Source: Paralvinella palmiformis
Lineage: Eukaryota > Annelida > Polychaeta > Terebellida > Alvinellidae
Assembly: GCA_025642065.1 (NCBI GenBank)
Contig: JAODUP010000056.1
Location: forward strand, 356,001-420,000
Reading direction: 5' to 3'
DNA: 64,000 nt
Shown: in pieces, positions 47,468 to 62,200 of the stretch
Layout: every line of letters begins with the position of its first letter
Numbering within the stretch: the first letter of the stretch is position 1
The notes under the pieces: generated by a model
Told to the model about the DNA's origin: nothing
Databases searched by the model: none
Seen by the model: the letters and a program-made list of their open reading frames with translations, nothing else
Position numbers and translations under genes: made by a program

Positions 47468-50207
47468 TTAGGATCTGCCAACTTTTCCTAGCTTTGTGTC
47501 CGTCTTCGGATTAGCCGTAACTTGCTGCACCAAGACTATAGCTTGGTTGGCAGAGTTCTGAAGGTCTCTCAGCTCTTTGATATGCAGCATCCGCAAGATC
47601 TTGGCAGCCTCAGTGGTGATGTAGTCTGGAAAATTTCAAGTTTATCTAGATACTCCTGGATCTGCCCATAAATGAACAGTATAAATGTACACAATAGCTT
47701 TATATCAGCACTACACTAGGCTGTACTGAATACACTTGCTCTTATTGCACAAACCAAACATCAGGTCAAATACAAGTTTTTCAAAAGTAAATGCATTTAA
47801 ATACAAATACTTTTTAAAGTACTTCAAATACAAAATACTTTTATGGCAATATTTCGTTTTACGCACACTTTATTTTAATACTGTATTGCTATTGGTAAAA
47901 CATCACATAATTATCATATATATTGTTACACATGATAACGTCATATATTATCAAATGATATTATTATTATCATCATCATCGTATAATGTCACATCAGGTT
48001 ATGAATTCTGTCTGTTGCACCTGAATAAAGTGTGCACTTGGATTGAGCATTGCATGGGCAACTTTTAAAATAATGGTTGCCCTCAAACTTAACCTTCACA
48101 CTGGGTATGCCAGTTAAGTTTGAATTGCAGATCTAATACCAGGGCTGTCTGGAATGCATCAAGCTCATATTATGTCAGTCACTTATGCACAAAGTTCTTA
48201 AAGGGCAATCAAACTTACATGTGTACTAATTGTATAAAGTATCTAGCCCAGTCTTTAGAATGCACACAGAGGTCACCCCACACTATCAGTTATAACCATG
48301 TCACCCTGAACAAGGCGGGTGGTACTCTCAAGGGGAGTTAGGATACCAATCAAGTCTCATAAAATAGAATGGTTACAGATGGGTGTATATTGAATATCTA
48401 GAGCAGGAAGTTTGTCATGGAATACACCATTGTTGTGGCATTTGCATGTTGTCAGTGTTTATTGTAAGTGCTTATGGTCTGGTAGCATCTCAGTTCCATA
48501 AATTGACTTCCACACATGAGCTGATGTGGTACTTCATAAAATCTGAAAACCACAGACTGGGACCTTCCAGCCCAGTTAGTATGTGGTAGTTAAATTCTCC
48601 AAATACAAATATCATACAAGGACAATAATATTATATACGCTTTGGGCTTGTGACTGGTCCATAATACTACTACCCCCAACCAATGAAGCAGTTGTTTTGG
48701 TGCTCGGTGGTGTAAGAAACATGACAAAATAATATGGCACGATCAGTTTAATTACACCAAGAACTTCATGTAACTGTATTGACACATTTCGTAATTCTAT
48801 AGAAATAAGTCAGTAACTCTTGTCAAACCAGATTTCAACAATCAGTCAAGACCATCTTCAAACATGGCAAGTGAAACAACGAGTTTGATTAAAAATATGG
48901 AATAAAGATTGGTTTGATTCACTATACAACCAATTTTATTATTCATTTAGTTCCCAACAACTAAACATGTTAAATTGCCCCCAATATTTGGCTAGGATGG
49001 GGTGTTTTTTTGGGAGGGGGGAGTAATTAATTGTATGTGATGACCCACTAATCCTTGGGCTAGTAAATTTCTCTTTCAGCTAGTAATAAATTGGTGTGGC
49101 TAGTTGATCTTAAATTCTAATAGCCTGTGTGTGACCTGGTCAGATGAAGCTATATTTGATTGGTGCACATCAGACAAAAGCAAACAGGTACATTAAATTA
49201 AATTTACTGATGAAATACATACCGGAAGTCTCAAATCCCAATTCAACTCTATCCAAAGAAACAGACTCAGCATGCTACAAGACACAAACAAATAGAAAAT
49301 GATTAACATGTACTGAAAGTACTGTGAAGCTTTGACATATATTAGTTCATTATCAAAAATGAATAATAATAAATACAGTCTCCATTTAGCATAAAGACAA
49401 TGTTTGTGTAACACATGGACATAACAATGTAGTTATGTGGTAGAGCACTACATAATAATCTATTTTCCTTGTAAATGGTAATGTTCAAGACCTCATAAAG
49501 TGAGCAAGTAAATAAGGCTTAATGACACTTTCAGTTTTGGTGAATTATATTTAATTATCATATATGAACATTTAGGCTTGAAGCATCTAGGCATGGTGTA
49601 ATCATAATTGATAATCGATTGTAATTGATTACATGATTTCAAGTAATCATATTGCCATTTCCATATGTAATCGTAATCTGTGATTACTTTCATGATTACA
49701 CAAGGTGTTTGATTAGGGTCCAGATTCCCCTCCCCCTCCGGTCTTTTGCCCCCCCCCCCAAGTCTTTTTTGCCCCATCAATAATTGGTCTCCTGGGGGCC
49801 AAATTACTAACGTTTTAAGCAGCTGCTTAACTACAATTTAGCACCCTAACTGAATATCACTCCCTAAATTAAGCAGCTATTATTTGAAACCATGCTACTA
49901 AGAAAAACTCCCTAAAATTGCTCCCTAAAATGCTCCTTAAATTAAGGCTCGCCTTAGACCACCCATTAAAAAGTCACTGCTTATCAAGATTTATATGTAT
50001 TACGGCAGCAGGAGAGACATAGAAGACCTTTGGCTCCAGATTGGTATTTTGATGATAAAATTAATTAATTCCTAAATTGCAATATCTCTATATAGATTAG
50101 AGGTATGCTATGCAGTGGTGTCACAGTGGGGGCGGAGCCCATGGTATCCAGACCATTTTAATTGGTTAAATGCTCACTTAGGGTGCTACAGTCGGTGTGT
50201 ATACCTG

Positions 50208-50247
<40 letters not shown>

Positions 50248-53200
50248 AACCAAAGCTCTGGATCATTATGGTTCCAGTATATTGGTAACACCACATGTAA
50301 GTGTTAACATTGTAAAAATGGTATAATAATCTTTTGGATTTAATTTTTTTGTAGGAAACTTCAAATTCAAAATTTCTCAATTCCAAATTTCTCAATTCCA
50401 ATTCATTTGTTTTTAAAATAATCAATTCCAATTCCGGAATTGACCATCAATTCCAAAATTGAATTGACCCAATGTCTGGTATGTATATGGTTCAAGAAAG
50501 TGGTGTTGTATTGTAGCTAGCTTCATTTGTTTATGTATCACCACGGCAATACTAAAATAACCATAGCTGACCAATTTGTGAGAAGAAAAAAATCGTTTGT
50601 ATTTCGAATCTTGCCCATTTTTTACTTCTCTTAAATTGAAATCTATTTAAAACAAAACTGGATTAGGAGATGAGCCTATTTAAAATAAAGCTTGTCGCTT
50701 GAAATGTTAAGCTTACTTAAGTTAAGGCCACCATAATCAAAATAATCCCTTTTGTGAGTAATTTTGTTTATGCCCATTTAACAGCACTTGTTAAATAGCA
50801 TCAAATATTCACAGATGATATAATTAAATGGAAGTTTTAGATCACAGGAACTTGGCTATCATTGTTTATAACAATGCTTATTTGTGCGTTGTTGGCAAGT
50901 TTCATCGAGGGGCCCATATGGGGGGGGGGTTGTTTACTAAATGACGAAGAAAATAAATTAAATTGATGATTTATGAAGCAAATAAATTAAATTTATGATT
51001 TACAGTTCCATGTATTTTTATAATTTACTGGTAAGCTTATTGTAAATGTTCGTAGTTTCTTCGTAAATATCCACGTACGTACGTGAAAATTGGGATGATG
51101 TAACACGATCTTTACGTGGATAAGGAGGCTTTTTAGTTTTACGGTTTACACTTCTGATCAAAACACACTTTCGATTTACAATTACACATATGAAGGGGTG
51201 TTTCCTTTGTGGATTTACGAGGAAATTCAATCTAATTTACGAGGATAATAAAATGACATTTACGAAAATCCCTATATGAGCCCCTCTTTATCCGACAACT
51301 CTGTTTACGTTAGGTCTGTTGGACTAGTATTCGAGATATTTCCATACACAAAGAGCTGTGAGGTGGAACTGGTACCTTACTAACATCAACAGATGCGCAA
51401 ATAAATATTGATAGCAAAGTTCCTGGCTTATTTATACATTTTCTGATCTTTTTTTCTGTGTCTGCGACATTTCATAATCAGACTCGTGATTTTCAGCCAT
51501 TGATCTATTTGTTGGAAACTGTAATTGATAACATTTGTTTCGAGACTGAGATTCTTGTAAATATTTTGACGTGATCGGCAATACTATTTTCCACATGTTT
51601 ATTCAATTTTGCGCCTAAAAAATAAGGTGCGAAAATAGCTGCTTAAATCATAAGGAGGATTTTAGTAGTTCGGATTATAGAAAAGCTCCTTAGTATTTAA
51701 GGAGCTGCTTATTTAAGTAGCTGCTTATTTAAGGAGCTCCCTAATCTTAGTAATTCGGTCCCCTGGTCTGTTGCCCTTTGGTCTTTGCCACAAAAGTTTG
51801 ATCAATGCACAATAAACTTATTTTGTGTGTTATATTTTTAATTTGCTATGGTTTATAAAAATGATTAAGATAAATAAATAAGTCTATGATAATACATAAA
51901 TTGGTAAATGTCTTTTACAAGATAATTTTAATGCACTATATATATGCAATATAACTAATGTTTCATTGTACATATATCAGTTGTAATTAAGGAGACACTC
52001 ACTGGAACTAAGAACCTCCCCTTATGTTATTATAATCAGGTCTGTTCCCATTCATCTTTCTGATCAAGGGATCATCATAATTGCAATTGTTGATGACAGA
52101 CAAAGAATAAAGAGAATAGTTACCAAAAAAATGCCACTGACTAAAGCCATAACATATACATAGATATTTCTTTGGAGCAAGCAGATCTTGAGATGACAGA
52201 CAATGAATAAAGAGAACAGTTAGCAAGCAGGTCTCAAATGACAGTTTTTAGTATTTGAGAAATTGAATCCCTACAAATTGTGCTAATAAATCTTTTTTGA
52301 CAATCATGGAGACAATAACAAATAACAGAAGATGGGTGAAAGTGTGTAATGATGGGTATACTTATACTAAAATGTGTTAAAACAAGTCAACAATCAGACG
52401 GGAATGTTCCCAACTTAGAGGCCAATCGTGTAAAGGGACACTCTTAATGGATCTACAGGTAAATATTATTTCTATATGTTCAGAATGGTGATTCACAGCG
52501 TTTTAAGTATTTTATTGCAATCAAATCTGATGTAAACAAATTGTTTATAGATAAATATTTTATTAACCTGTCCTTATATAAACAATATGGGTGAGAAAAA
52601 TTCATTCAAAAAATTATTATTTGAAAGATTACTAAGGTACCAGAACATTCCCATGAGGCTGATGTGGCTAAGGTACAAGCAGCCAAAGTGAGGGAATCTC
52701 TGAAGCAACAGGCCACTGTTAGCCGAGCAACTCCAGGGCAGCTAATAATAGATTCAACTGTAAATGCAGCTATTGGTGTCCATGCAGCCATGTGCGACCC
52801 AGAAGTTGCATGCTTGTGTTTTGTGCAGACACTGCCCTCCATCTCCTTGCTCATTCCAGTACATGGATTATGGATGGTGCATTTAACACTGCTCTAAATA
52901 TGTTCTCCCAGCTCTATGTAATTCGAGCCCCCCCCCCCTTGGTGAGTCATCAGTCACATGTGTTTATGCCCTGCTTAGTGACAAATCCCAGACGACATAT
53001 GAGGAGCTCATTATTGCCATCCAGAATCGTTGCAATGATCTGGGATTTCAACCTGAACTTTGAGCAGGCTGCTATCAATGCAGTTATTAATACCATTGGC
53101 CTTCATGTCCACATACAGGGCTGATTTTATCACCTGACCCAAATCACATGGAGAAAGATCCAGTCCATGGGATTAGTCACCCTGTACTGTGCCAGTGAAG

Positions 53201-56200
53201 ATGTTCGGCATTTCTGTGCATGCATCTACATGCTAACCAAAAAGTGAAGAAGGTGATCAAAAAAATACAGATGTCACATTTAACAAAACTAACATTTACC
53301 AGCATTCTGGAATTAGTATAGACCGATCATGGTGAAATGCGTTGCATCAGTTACCAACTGCGGTCTCGGGTTAGAAACAGCTATGCCACCTACTGTTAAT
53401 AGGGGATGGCAACTTTTCACTAATGGTAAATACTGGAAATCTTTCAGCAAATTATTTCATATTACACAGAGACTGAGACCAGTATTTCAGTTGAACGATT
53501 GTGTCTTTCCAAAGGATAAAACACAATATTTATCAGGATATAACCCAATTATGAAGCAGACCGATCTTTCCAGGTGAATGACACAGCTAAGTCTTCGTTA
53601 TGAATGTAGACACGTAGGTTTCAATGGATTAAATAAATAATTTTAAAATTAAACTTTTAGTTGAATGTAAATTGATTTTAATGAAGAGTTTTTAATATTT
53701 AATGTAGATATAAAGGGGAATTTGCAAATTTTGGCAATATTATTTTTACTTATACCTGAACTAATCATATAAACCTGTATATTATTGAACTAGACAGGCT
53801 GGACCATGACAGCCATGCAAATCGCGCTGAACATTACTTAGTTTATTGACCTATATCTATTGGATGAAGCCTATGCCATTCCTATTAAATGCAAAATTAT
53901 TATCTGGAGATCACATACCCTTAATGGACTATAAATAAAATCCAAATATAGCTGGTAAATAGCTTATACACAACTTTTCAGCAAGCCATTTATTGGCCAC
54001 TACACACACATAAAACTACACAGTGATTCTCAGACTTCTAACCTAAAACCTTAGTGTGAAATTCGGCCAAATGGTGGCACCTGGGGTAATTGAATCAGTC
54101 TATTGATGGTCAATTCCAATTCTGGAATTGATAAATGTGTTTATGGAATTGATCAAACAGAACTGTGTGGAATTGGATTTAGAATTGACAAAATGGAATT
54201 CAAAGGCTCTAAACATAACATATTCTTTAGTATCTTCAACATACTGACATAGTCATATGCTACTTATAATACAATACCGGAAACAGAGTTTTGAATATTG
54301 CAACATGGCAAATATACCCCTGCATGTAATATGTTATTAATTTCTAAGAAAGATTCCTAATATCAATAAATCAAACCCAACGAAGTAAGAAGCCAATGCT
54401 CTGCTATCACTGTTCAGGCTTTGTTTGAAAAAAAGAACCGTGTAGAAACCTAGCATGTAGGCAATCTCGGTAGGACCCATGACAACATCCTTAATAATAT
54501 GACTGTCTGGAAACATAGTTCTGAATAGATAACCTATCTTATTGTTAGAGAAGTGACAGAACACACATTTTGACAGTCCAACATATGTCTGGCTTTCAAC
54601 AGACACCAGGTTTGTGATGTTCTGTACCTAAGGGACATCAAAACCGGTTAAATCATCTCCCAAGGGATGTTTCTTGCAGGGGTCAACCTTATGGTAAAGT
54701 CCAGTAGAAGTCATGATGCTGGTGTGGCCAGAATGCTAGATGGGATGCTGACTTGCAGAATGCCATCATAACACAGTCTGGTGAAATTCATTAGATTCAG
54801 AAAATAATTCTTGACACTTAACAGGGGATCATCATCAATTGACAGTTGACAACAAATGAGTCATTTAAACGAGTCACCATTTATAATAAAAGTTATCTTA
54901 AAATACTAGAAATTAAACAATTCTCTGATGTTTTATTTCTTTCCATTTTACCTGTTCAGTGAGAAGCATTATTTTACAATAATGTGTATAAAAAATACAC
55001 AGTCTTCTCCTGTAATAGAGGAACTATGTAAATATTTATCCATCTGTATACTCAACTTTGTAGTCATTATTATCTATCCCCTTGCTACTGCTGATCAACA
55101 ATGAATGGCCCAACAGCAGGAAAGGTCCATTTAGGGTCTATCATGGTAAATCTATAACTAGGTTCATTTCCAGAATATGTAATGTTAGGTTTCAGATATT
55201 ATAGTTCTGTATGTTTTATATGTGATTTACAGAACATTTTCACTCTGCATCCCATAGTTATTGCAAAATTTTCAAACAGGTAAATGTTACAAGTGTCATA
55301 GAGGCTGATCACACCATCCACATGGATAGAAAAGAAATGCACGATCTGTCGAAATCAATAAAGCTAGATACATGTATATATATAAAAACATCTTGATTTG
55401 TAAAATAATTCACACTTAAGTTAAAGAGTAAATTTTTCAACATACTGGTAAGGCCAAAACTTTAGCACGATGTTTCAACATTTCTTTGACGAGTAACAAT
55501 GTAATATACTTAAGAGCAACAACAAACATTATGCACGTAGCATAATACTGGATGTTCATTTCAATAACAACCTGCTGAGAAATAATAAACAATTGATTAA
55601 ACTTGCACTAACCTTAATTCCTTCCTTTTTTAATTTATCTAGGGCATCTTTGGATAAACGCTCCTTCACCAAAATACATATTGCCTGTAACACAGAAACA
55701 ACATTTACTATAAATGACAGACAAGTCATCAAAACATGCAGTTATTTAAAGTTAATCTAATATTTGGTTCTTGTTCTTCTACTACCATTAAGTGTTTGTA
55801 TACTCCCTTGTAAACAGATGTATATCACATTATTACTAATAATCAAACCAAACTGTATTTATTTTTTATTATAGGTTTGGAAGGAGAATTTCATAAAAAG
55901 TTTTTTTTACACAAATTATTTCCTTAAAGTTAGATTTATGATGACAAAGGTTCATTCTACATGTGTCACATTTTAAAATTACAATCTTTTAGTATAAAAG
56001 AAAATATTACAAATCAATCAATGCTAGGAGAGCTATTCTCCATAATCCCCTTCTGTGTACATGCAGGTGAATTAGCGATAGAAAGGCTAATAGATGTACC
56101 TGGAAACTAAGCATGTCAAGTCTTCTGCAAAACTATATAATATCCCCTCAAACAGCCAAAAAGATGAACACATACCAAGAGTAGTAAAGAAGTTTACAAA

Positions 56201-59200
56201 ATAATGGTCTGTGTAATTAATTTAAACCCTCCTTCTTGTCATGTGATATTAGTATGCTGACCTAATATAAGCAGAGAAGCTACTAATAATCTACTGTTAC
56301 CACCTTCAGTTGGGTAAGATGATCTGCATGAGGAGGAATCTGCAGCAGTGAAGCCAATGATGTCACTCCAGCCTTAAAATCTGGATCATTGACTGCATGA
56401 AAAAACAACAACAACATGAATGTATCAACAATACCAGGGTTTTTAGTTAACAATATACATATATACTTATATATATATATATATATATATTCAATATTGA
56501 ATTTAAATTAAAACAAACTTTTAAAACCACACAAAAACAATCTGGAGCAAGAATAAAAACTAAAATTCCCGACTTGTTCCTAAATAATATTCATCATGAA
56601 CTTTTTACACAAAGAAAACAAAACCAATATTGCTTTAATTCAATAGTTCATAACGTCTCTAATAGAGAGAGTTTGTGGAGAAATGGGTCTGGCAGTTAAC
56701 TAACTTGTTAGTTATAATTGACCTACAAGGATATTCAAAATAATGCTTCTCCATTATATACAAGTAAATCCCACACATAGCCATTCCCTCAGAAGCATCA
56801 ACTAGTTATCTGTTTTAGAAATCATATTTGCACAGTATGTAAAACTAGTTTATGCCAACTACTCAATTCATAGAACACAAAAGAGCACATTGTTTTCTTT
56901 GTATTACTAGCATCAATAAAATAGCACACAACATTTCAGTTAGAAACATACCATGTTATCCAAGAATGGACCTAATAAATAAACCCTTTCCCATTCCCAA
57001 ATCACCCATTTCATTTTACAACTTTGTCAACTAAATCATAGCTGTACAGTTACTGTAAAGATGGTCTTGCTTTCACCAAACTGGAAATGTATTATGAGAC
57101 AATCCATGACAGGCTATACATGGTAATTATTACACCAACTATGGCTTATAGTACTCACAATCTAAACTATCCAATGGATTGGTTGATTTCTTGTCTCCAG
57201 CACTTGCTGGCTGGCTACTGGCTGCTTTATACTTCTCAACTGGAATAAAGAACAAATATATCTGAGTAAGCAACTCAGTTTTTTTAGTTTAGTCTCAGTG
57301 TTGGTCACACTTGGAACATATCGCTGAGGGGTGACTTTCAATGGGAGTCATCCCACAAACACTGGTACAAGTTAGGATTGTAACTCCAACTACTGTACAT
57401 CGGGAGTCCGGTCTACCGTGCTGGACCACAGATCACTACCACCGTGTTCGAATCCCGGCGTGGGCATATCTGAAGGATGTTTCGTCTTTCACTTTGTCTC
57501 ATTACCTTTGGAGGTGCTCGGCCCATTTAGCCTACCTTGTGCACAAAAGTGGCCGTAAAACATCAATCATCATCACCAACTACTGTACAGTGTCCCGGAG
57601 TGCACAAATCAAACAGGTGAGATCACCTGTATAAACAACCACAGCAAAAAGGACCACCTTTGATAGATGAGACGAGACCTAAATTAGCCTTAAATCACCA
57701 TATATTTCTGCTTAAAGCCAGGTGGGATTTTCTGCAAAACACATTTAAATGAAAAGATGTTCCGGCTAAAATCCACAACCGACAAAATTATCAATATTAC
57801 AAATAATGATGCAAGGAAATAAACCGAAGCTGATTAGTTGTGACCATTTCATTATTATGCCATTACCTTTATCTCCATATTCAAGACGTACTGCATAACC
57901 AAGAAGCCAATCCAAGGTGGCAGTCCTATTTGTTGGATCATGGGGACATTCTAAATCATCGAGATACTGAAAAGAAATGACAGATTTCTACAATGAAATT
58001 CCATTTACGAAAACATTCGAAGCGTTACTTTTATAAGCAGTCAGACTAATTACAAGGCCAAGCCAATCAATTATTAATATAATTACTTCATAATATATAA
58101 TGATTATAGTGATTACGTTAATACTGACTTCAACCAACAATATTGTAATTACACTGTATTATAGTATTCATGTTTACAGCCATGAATACAATTCATATCA
58201 TCCAAGCATGAAAAACAAACAATGTCATCACTCAGTTACATATACAGAGCCCGAAATTAATGTTCACCTGTTCACCATCCAAGGCGAGTACAAAATTGAC
58301 TGGACTACTAAATTTTGAGTTTGAGTCTTCCTGTGGGCAAGTATGATTATAAGGTTAAAATAATTAAGTGTGTGCAGCAGCATGTGATGGCCCAGATATT
58401 GTCATTTTGTTTCAGTTATCAATCTACTGAACATACCATCGCATTAAAATATTTTAAAACTGGTTAAGCATGCTCAGGGAAAATGTGTGATGCTGGGAAC
58501 GGTGTGCTGTATTATCATGGTCATCTCACTTTCCTTCCATGGTATTGCCTAGATTTTTTCTCAATTAATTCATATCAAAATAGTAATGGACCCAAACTTA
58601 GGTTCCTTCAAGCTTCAGCAATTGAAACCAGATGCTGTCTCAGCATAAGCTACCAATGACTTAGTTTCCTTTCTTCAAAATAGACATTTAAGTGCATTTA
58701 AAATGCCGCAAAACCACTGAAGTTCATACATTATGAAATAAACTTTATGTATGTGAAACCCTATTTGGCATAGTCAGGACTTGTGAATTACTCTCAGGAC
58801 TAGTATATTTTCAAGTTATTAGTCCTGTGGACTAGTAATGGATTATAATTTGCTTCTAACCATGGATATATATATATATATACATACATATACCACTTAT
58901 ATCACATCTAAATAAAAACATTACACATTACTAAAAGTATATGTATGGCCAATTATGAGCTTCAAACACACAAGCTAATTATAGAAATAATATTCTATTT
59001 AAATATTCACAATTATTCATTTCAGAATGAGACATGTGATGTACAGCTTGATTATAAACACTATATTGATGTAACATGTAAGATAACTAGCATATGTATA
59101 GGTAATACAGAGTGAAAACTAACTTTGTGTAGAGTGGAATAAAATAACATATTATTGCTTTGTTTTGGAATATGACAATATCGTAAATAATTAAGCACCA

Positions 59201-62200
59201 TGTGAAAACTAATTGTCATTTTTGATCATATTTACAGAATAAATTATTACAAATACAGGAGTCCCTGCCTTATTATACCGCCCCTTCTGCCAGAGCAAAA
59301 GGGTCTTAAAATTTAATAATATAATACAGGTTGGTCACATAAACCATTTTTAGGTAATAAAATTTAGCCATTTAATTAGGCACTGTGCTACATTTCTGTA
59401 TTTATTATGTAAAAAATACATTTACATACATGCACATAAATTAAAAAAAAATATTATTTAAAAACCGCAGCATAGTTTATTGTGTTGCCTTAGCTGCATT
59501 GAAATGTTAGATTCAGGAGTCTGTGACCAGAATCTATACATAGCATATTTTCCAATCATCAATGGTAGCCATGGATACATCAGGTGCATCACCAGACAAC
59601 TGTGCTGATCTGATGCTACAGTGCTACTAAAATGCTTGAAACCAACCATTAGATGCTGTAAAATCACCTAAACGAAGCTCTGAGCTGTAAATAATGGCCT
59701 GCTCCTGCAACAACTCCCCATTAAGAGGGATGTTATTTGACCTGACTTGGCAAAATAACTCATACATGAGATGGTTACATTCATATTTCAATGTCATAGG
59801 TACTTTACCCTCCCAGTTTACTCCACTTTACCACATTTTCATAATTGTTTCACAATCACTGATGATGCTTTGAACTTGGTTCTTGCCCACATTCACCATC
59901 TTGGCTAAGGACCGACATGACAGATCCTTGTCATGCTGTTTGACATCTGCATAATGTTCCAGGTTTAGTATTTAACGCTTACAGCTAGCCATGATCACTT
60001 GTTATAATAAAGATAGTTATAGAGACAATTGTGACATATGACACATTTGCTCATGTATTTATACACCAAGTAATATTTCAGGAGCTACTCCATCAGTGGA
60101 ACAATTAAAACCTCCTCAATGATAAACTCCACTATAATATACTCCATTATAACATCAATCGTCATCAGCAAATTCAGAATTAATATGGCACATGAATACT
60201 TGTGTGAACTGGTATCCATTAGAAAGTCATCCTGTAAACTTGGGTCATCCAGTCAGATACTATTGCAGGTGCCTGTGTCTCGGCTCAAGTCATATGGTGA
60301 TTGTACATTTTGTGTTGCAGCCCCCAGTTTGTGGAATAGGTTCCCAGCAGATATTAGAAATGCATAGTCTCTTTAAAATTTTAAATCCATTCTAAAAACA
60401 CACCTGTTCAAGCTTGCTTTCACAAATAAATTAAAATTATTGTTTAAATCTCTTTTAGGATTTTTACAGACATATTATTTCAGCTATCACTGTACAGCTT
60501 GATTGAATGGCTCCTAGTAGTAAGGGAGCTTTATTAAATATACAATATTATTATTTACTCTACAGATCTGAAGAATCAAAGCTGTTCAATCATAAGAAAA
60601 ATTGATCTCATCACCACTGATCGCCAACAGATAGGGAAAAAACTGATTTTCCGAAATGTTTGTGGACGTTTTGTTTCATTGATAAATTATCTTTGTTGGC
60701 CTATCTAATGATTTGGAGTTATGGATGTTGATAGATATTATTGTGTAGATTTGGTTTTTATCATTCAATAGTATGTACTAGTATAGGTTCTATTTCACAA
60801 ATACACAAAATTATATATTTTATAGCACTTGGAAAAAATCGGGAATTGATCACATGAAGAACATATGACCATATGGTGTATCTGTTATAATTTAAAAATA
60901 AAGATTTTAAAGTTTTTGTTAATCTGCAATGAATTCTGTTTCATGCATGAAGTGGCTTTTGGTTTTTGACTACTTCGAATGTGTGCCATTTGTGGTCCCA
61001 TAAAAAGGTAAACAAAAAAAACTTTTGCTATGATTGAGATGTCATTGGTTGCATTAGACAATTGCACATTAAAGGTCAAAAGCATGGGGAATGATCCATG
61101 CATGTAAAAGTGGTCATATACAGCAGGTGGTTGTTCCTTACAGTGGTTGCTCAAAACATTGACCATTGTATAATACATCTGATAGCTACAGTTACTTAAT
61201 ATAATGTACCATATATACTCATGTATAGGGCGCACTTTTGATACCACAAAATCGCTGCCAAAAGTGGGGGCTTATACACGGGTCAGACTAAAAGGGAAGG
61301 TAATATTTGGCATAATTTAGGGGGAAATACAATAATATTGTTTTACAACATTAATAATGAATATATGAACAAAAAACAAATAAATTAGGTGTGTTTTCGC
61401 TGTTGTCTTTCGAAGCCAAACTTAATCGTGATAACCGCCAATGAGTAGCATGGTGTCGGCCTATTGTCAAGTAATAATTTATGGGTAATGTAGTCCGGGT
61501 CAGACTGTTGCTGGTACCAAGGCCTTCTGGGAACGGCCAGCACATGATTTATTATCTAGGTGTCAAATAATCCGGATCGCAATAAATCTGTTTGATGCAC
61601 AGGGATCCAGAAAGCACAACAATCTGATCCTACAAAAGGTGTAGGTCCAAATCACAGGGTTGGGTTTCTTCCTGGAAGAAAGGTATTTCTTCCCTTCCAA
61701 TGGGAAGAAATGGATTTTTGTGAATGGTTAGTTGTCGTCTATCATGTCTTTTAATAATTTTTCGTTTATAAAATCAAGATGAAATTAAAAGACAATAGCT
61801 CATATTTATTGTAATAGTTTGGTGAAAATTAATCGTTAATTATCGAATAATGATGTATTAATAGGCAGCGATGTGGCGATTTTGTTCTGACTCTGGCTCT
61901 TATTGGGTTAAATCCTAAAATTTTATGTGTAAAGGATAGCCCAAAATAGCTTTCCTTTAGCTGGTAGGAAATATGATGTGCAGATAAGTCGAGGTGCTTC
62001 TGAGAACTCCCTTTTCCCTCCTCAAAAAATCAACTTAACCTCGATTATTTACAGTACAATTAGTTTCAATATGTTGGTCAAAACAAATCAATTTTAGTTT
62101 CTTTCATTTGTCCCCAAAGATTTGTTGCAAACCAACAGATATGAGGACTACTATATTTTTTTAAAGGTGCATATGTGTATGATTAGCATGAAAAATATAT

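Larger units (their letters stand above)
49791..51766. mobile_element. 1,976-bp element with inverted ends and TCT duplication
   Basis: The left end CCTGGGGGCCAAATTACTAA (49791-49810) and the reverse complement of the right end, CCAGGGGACCGAATTACTAA (51747-51766), match at 17 of 20 positions. TCT flanks both sides (49788-49790 and 51767-51769). Just inside the left end is a perfect 16-base palindrome, TTAAGCAGCTGCTTAA. The right end has several GCTGCTTA/TTAAGGAGCT words and the left a few weaker matches. I see no transposase. A 3-base duplication is used by PIF/Harbinger and CACTA elements, but the ends do not decide the family. It lies in RTRAF intron 6 and contains the element at 50907-51286. 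Confidence 0.6.

Noticed and set aside
53329..53577. THAP-type gene
   Set aside because: Two early Cys are present but the spacing and the later Cys-x2-His and AVPTIF parts are missing.
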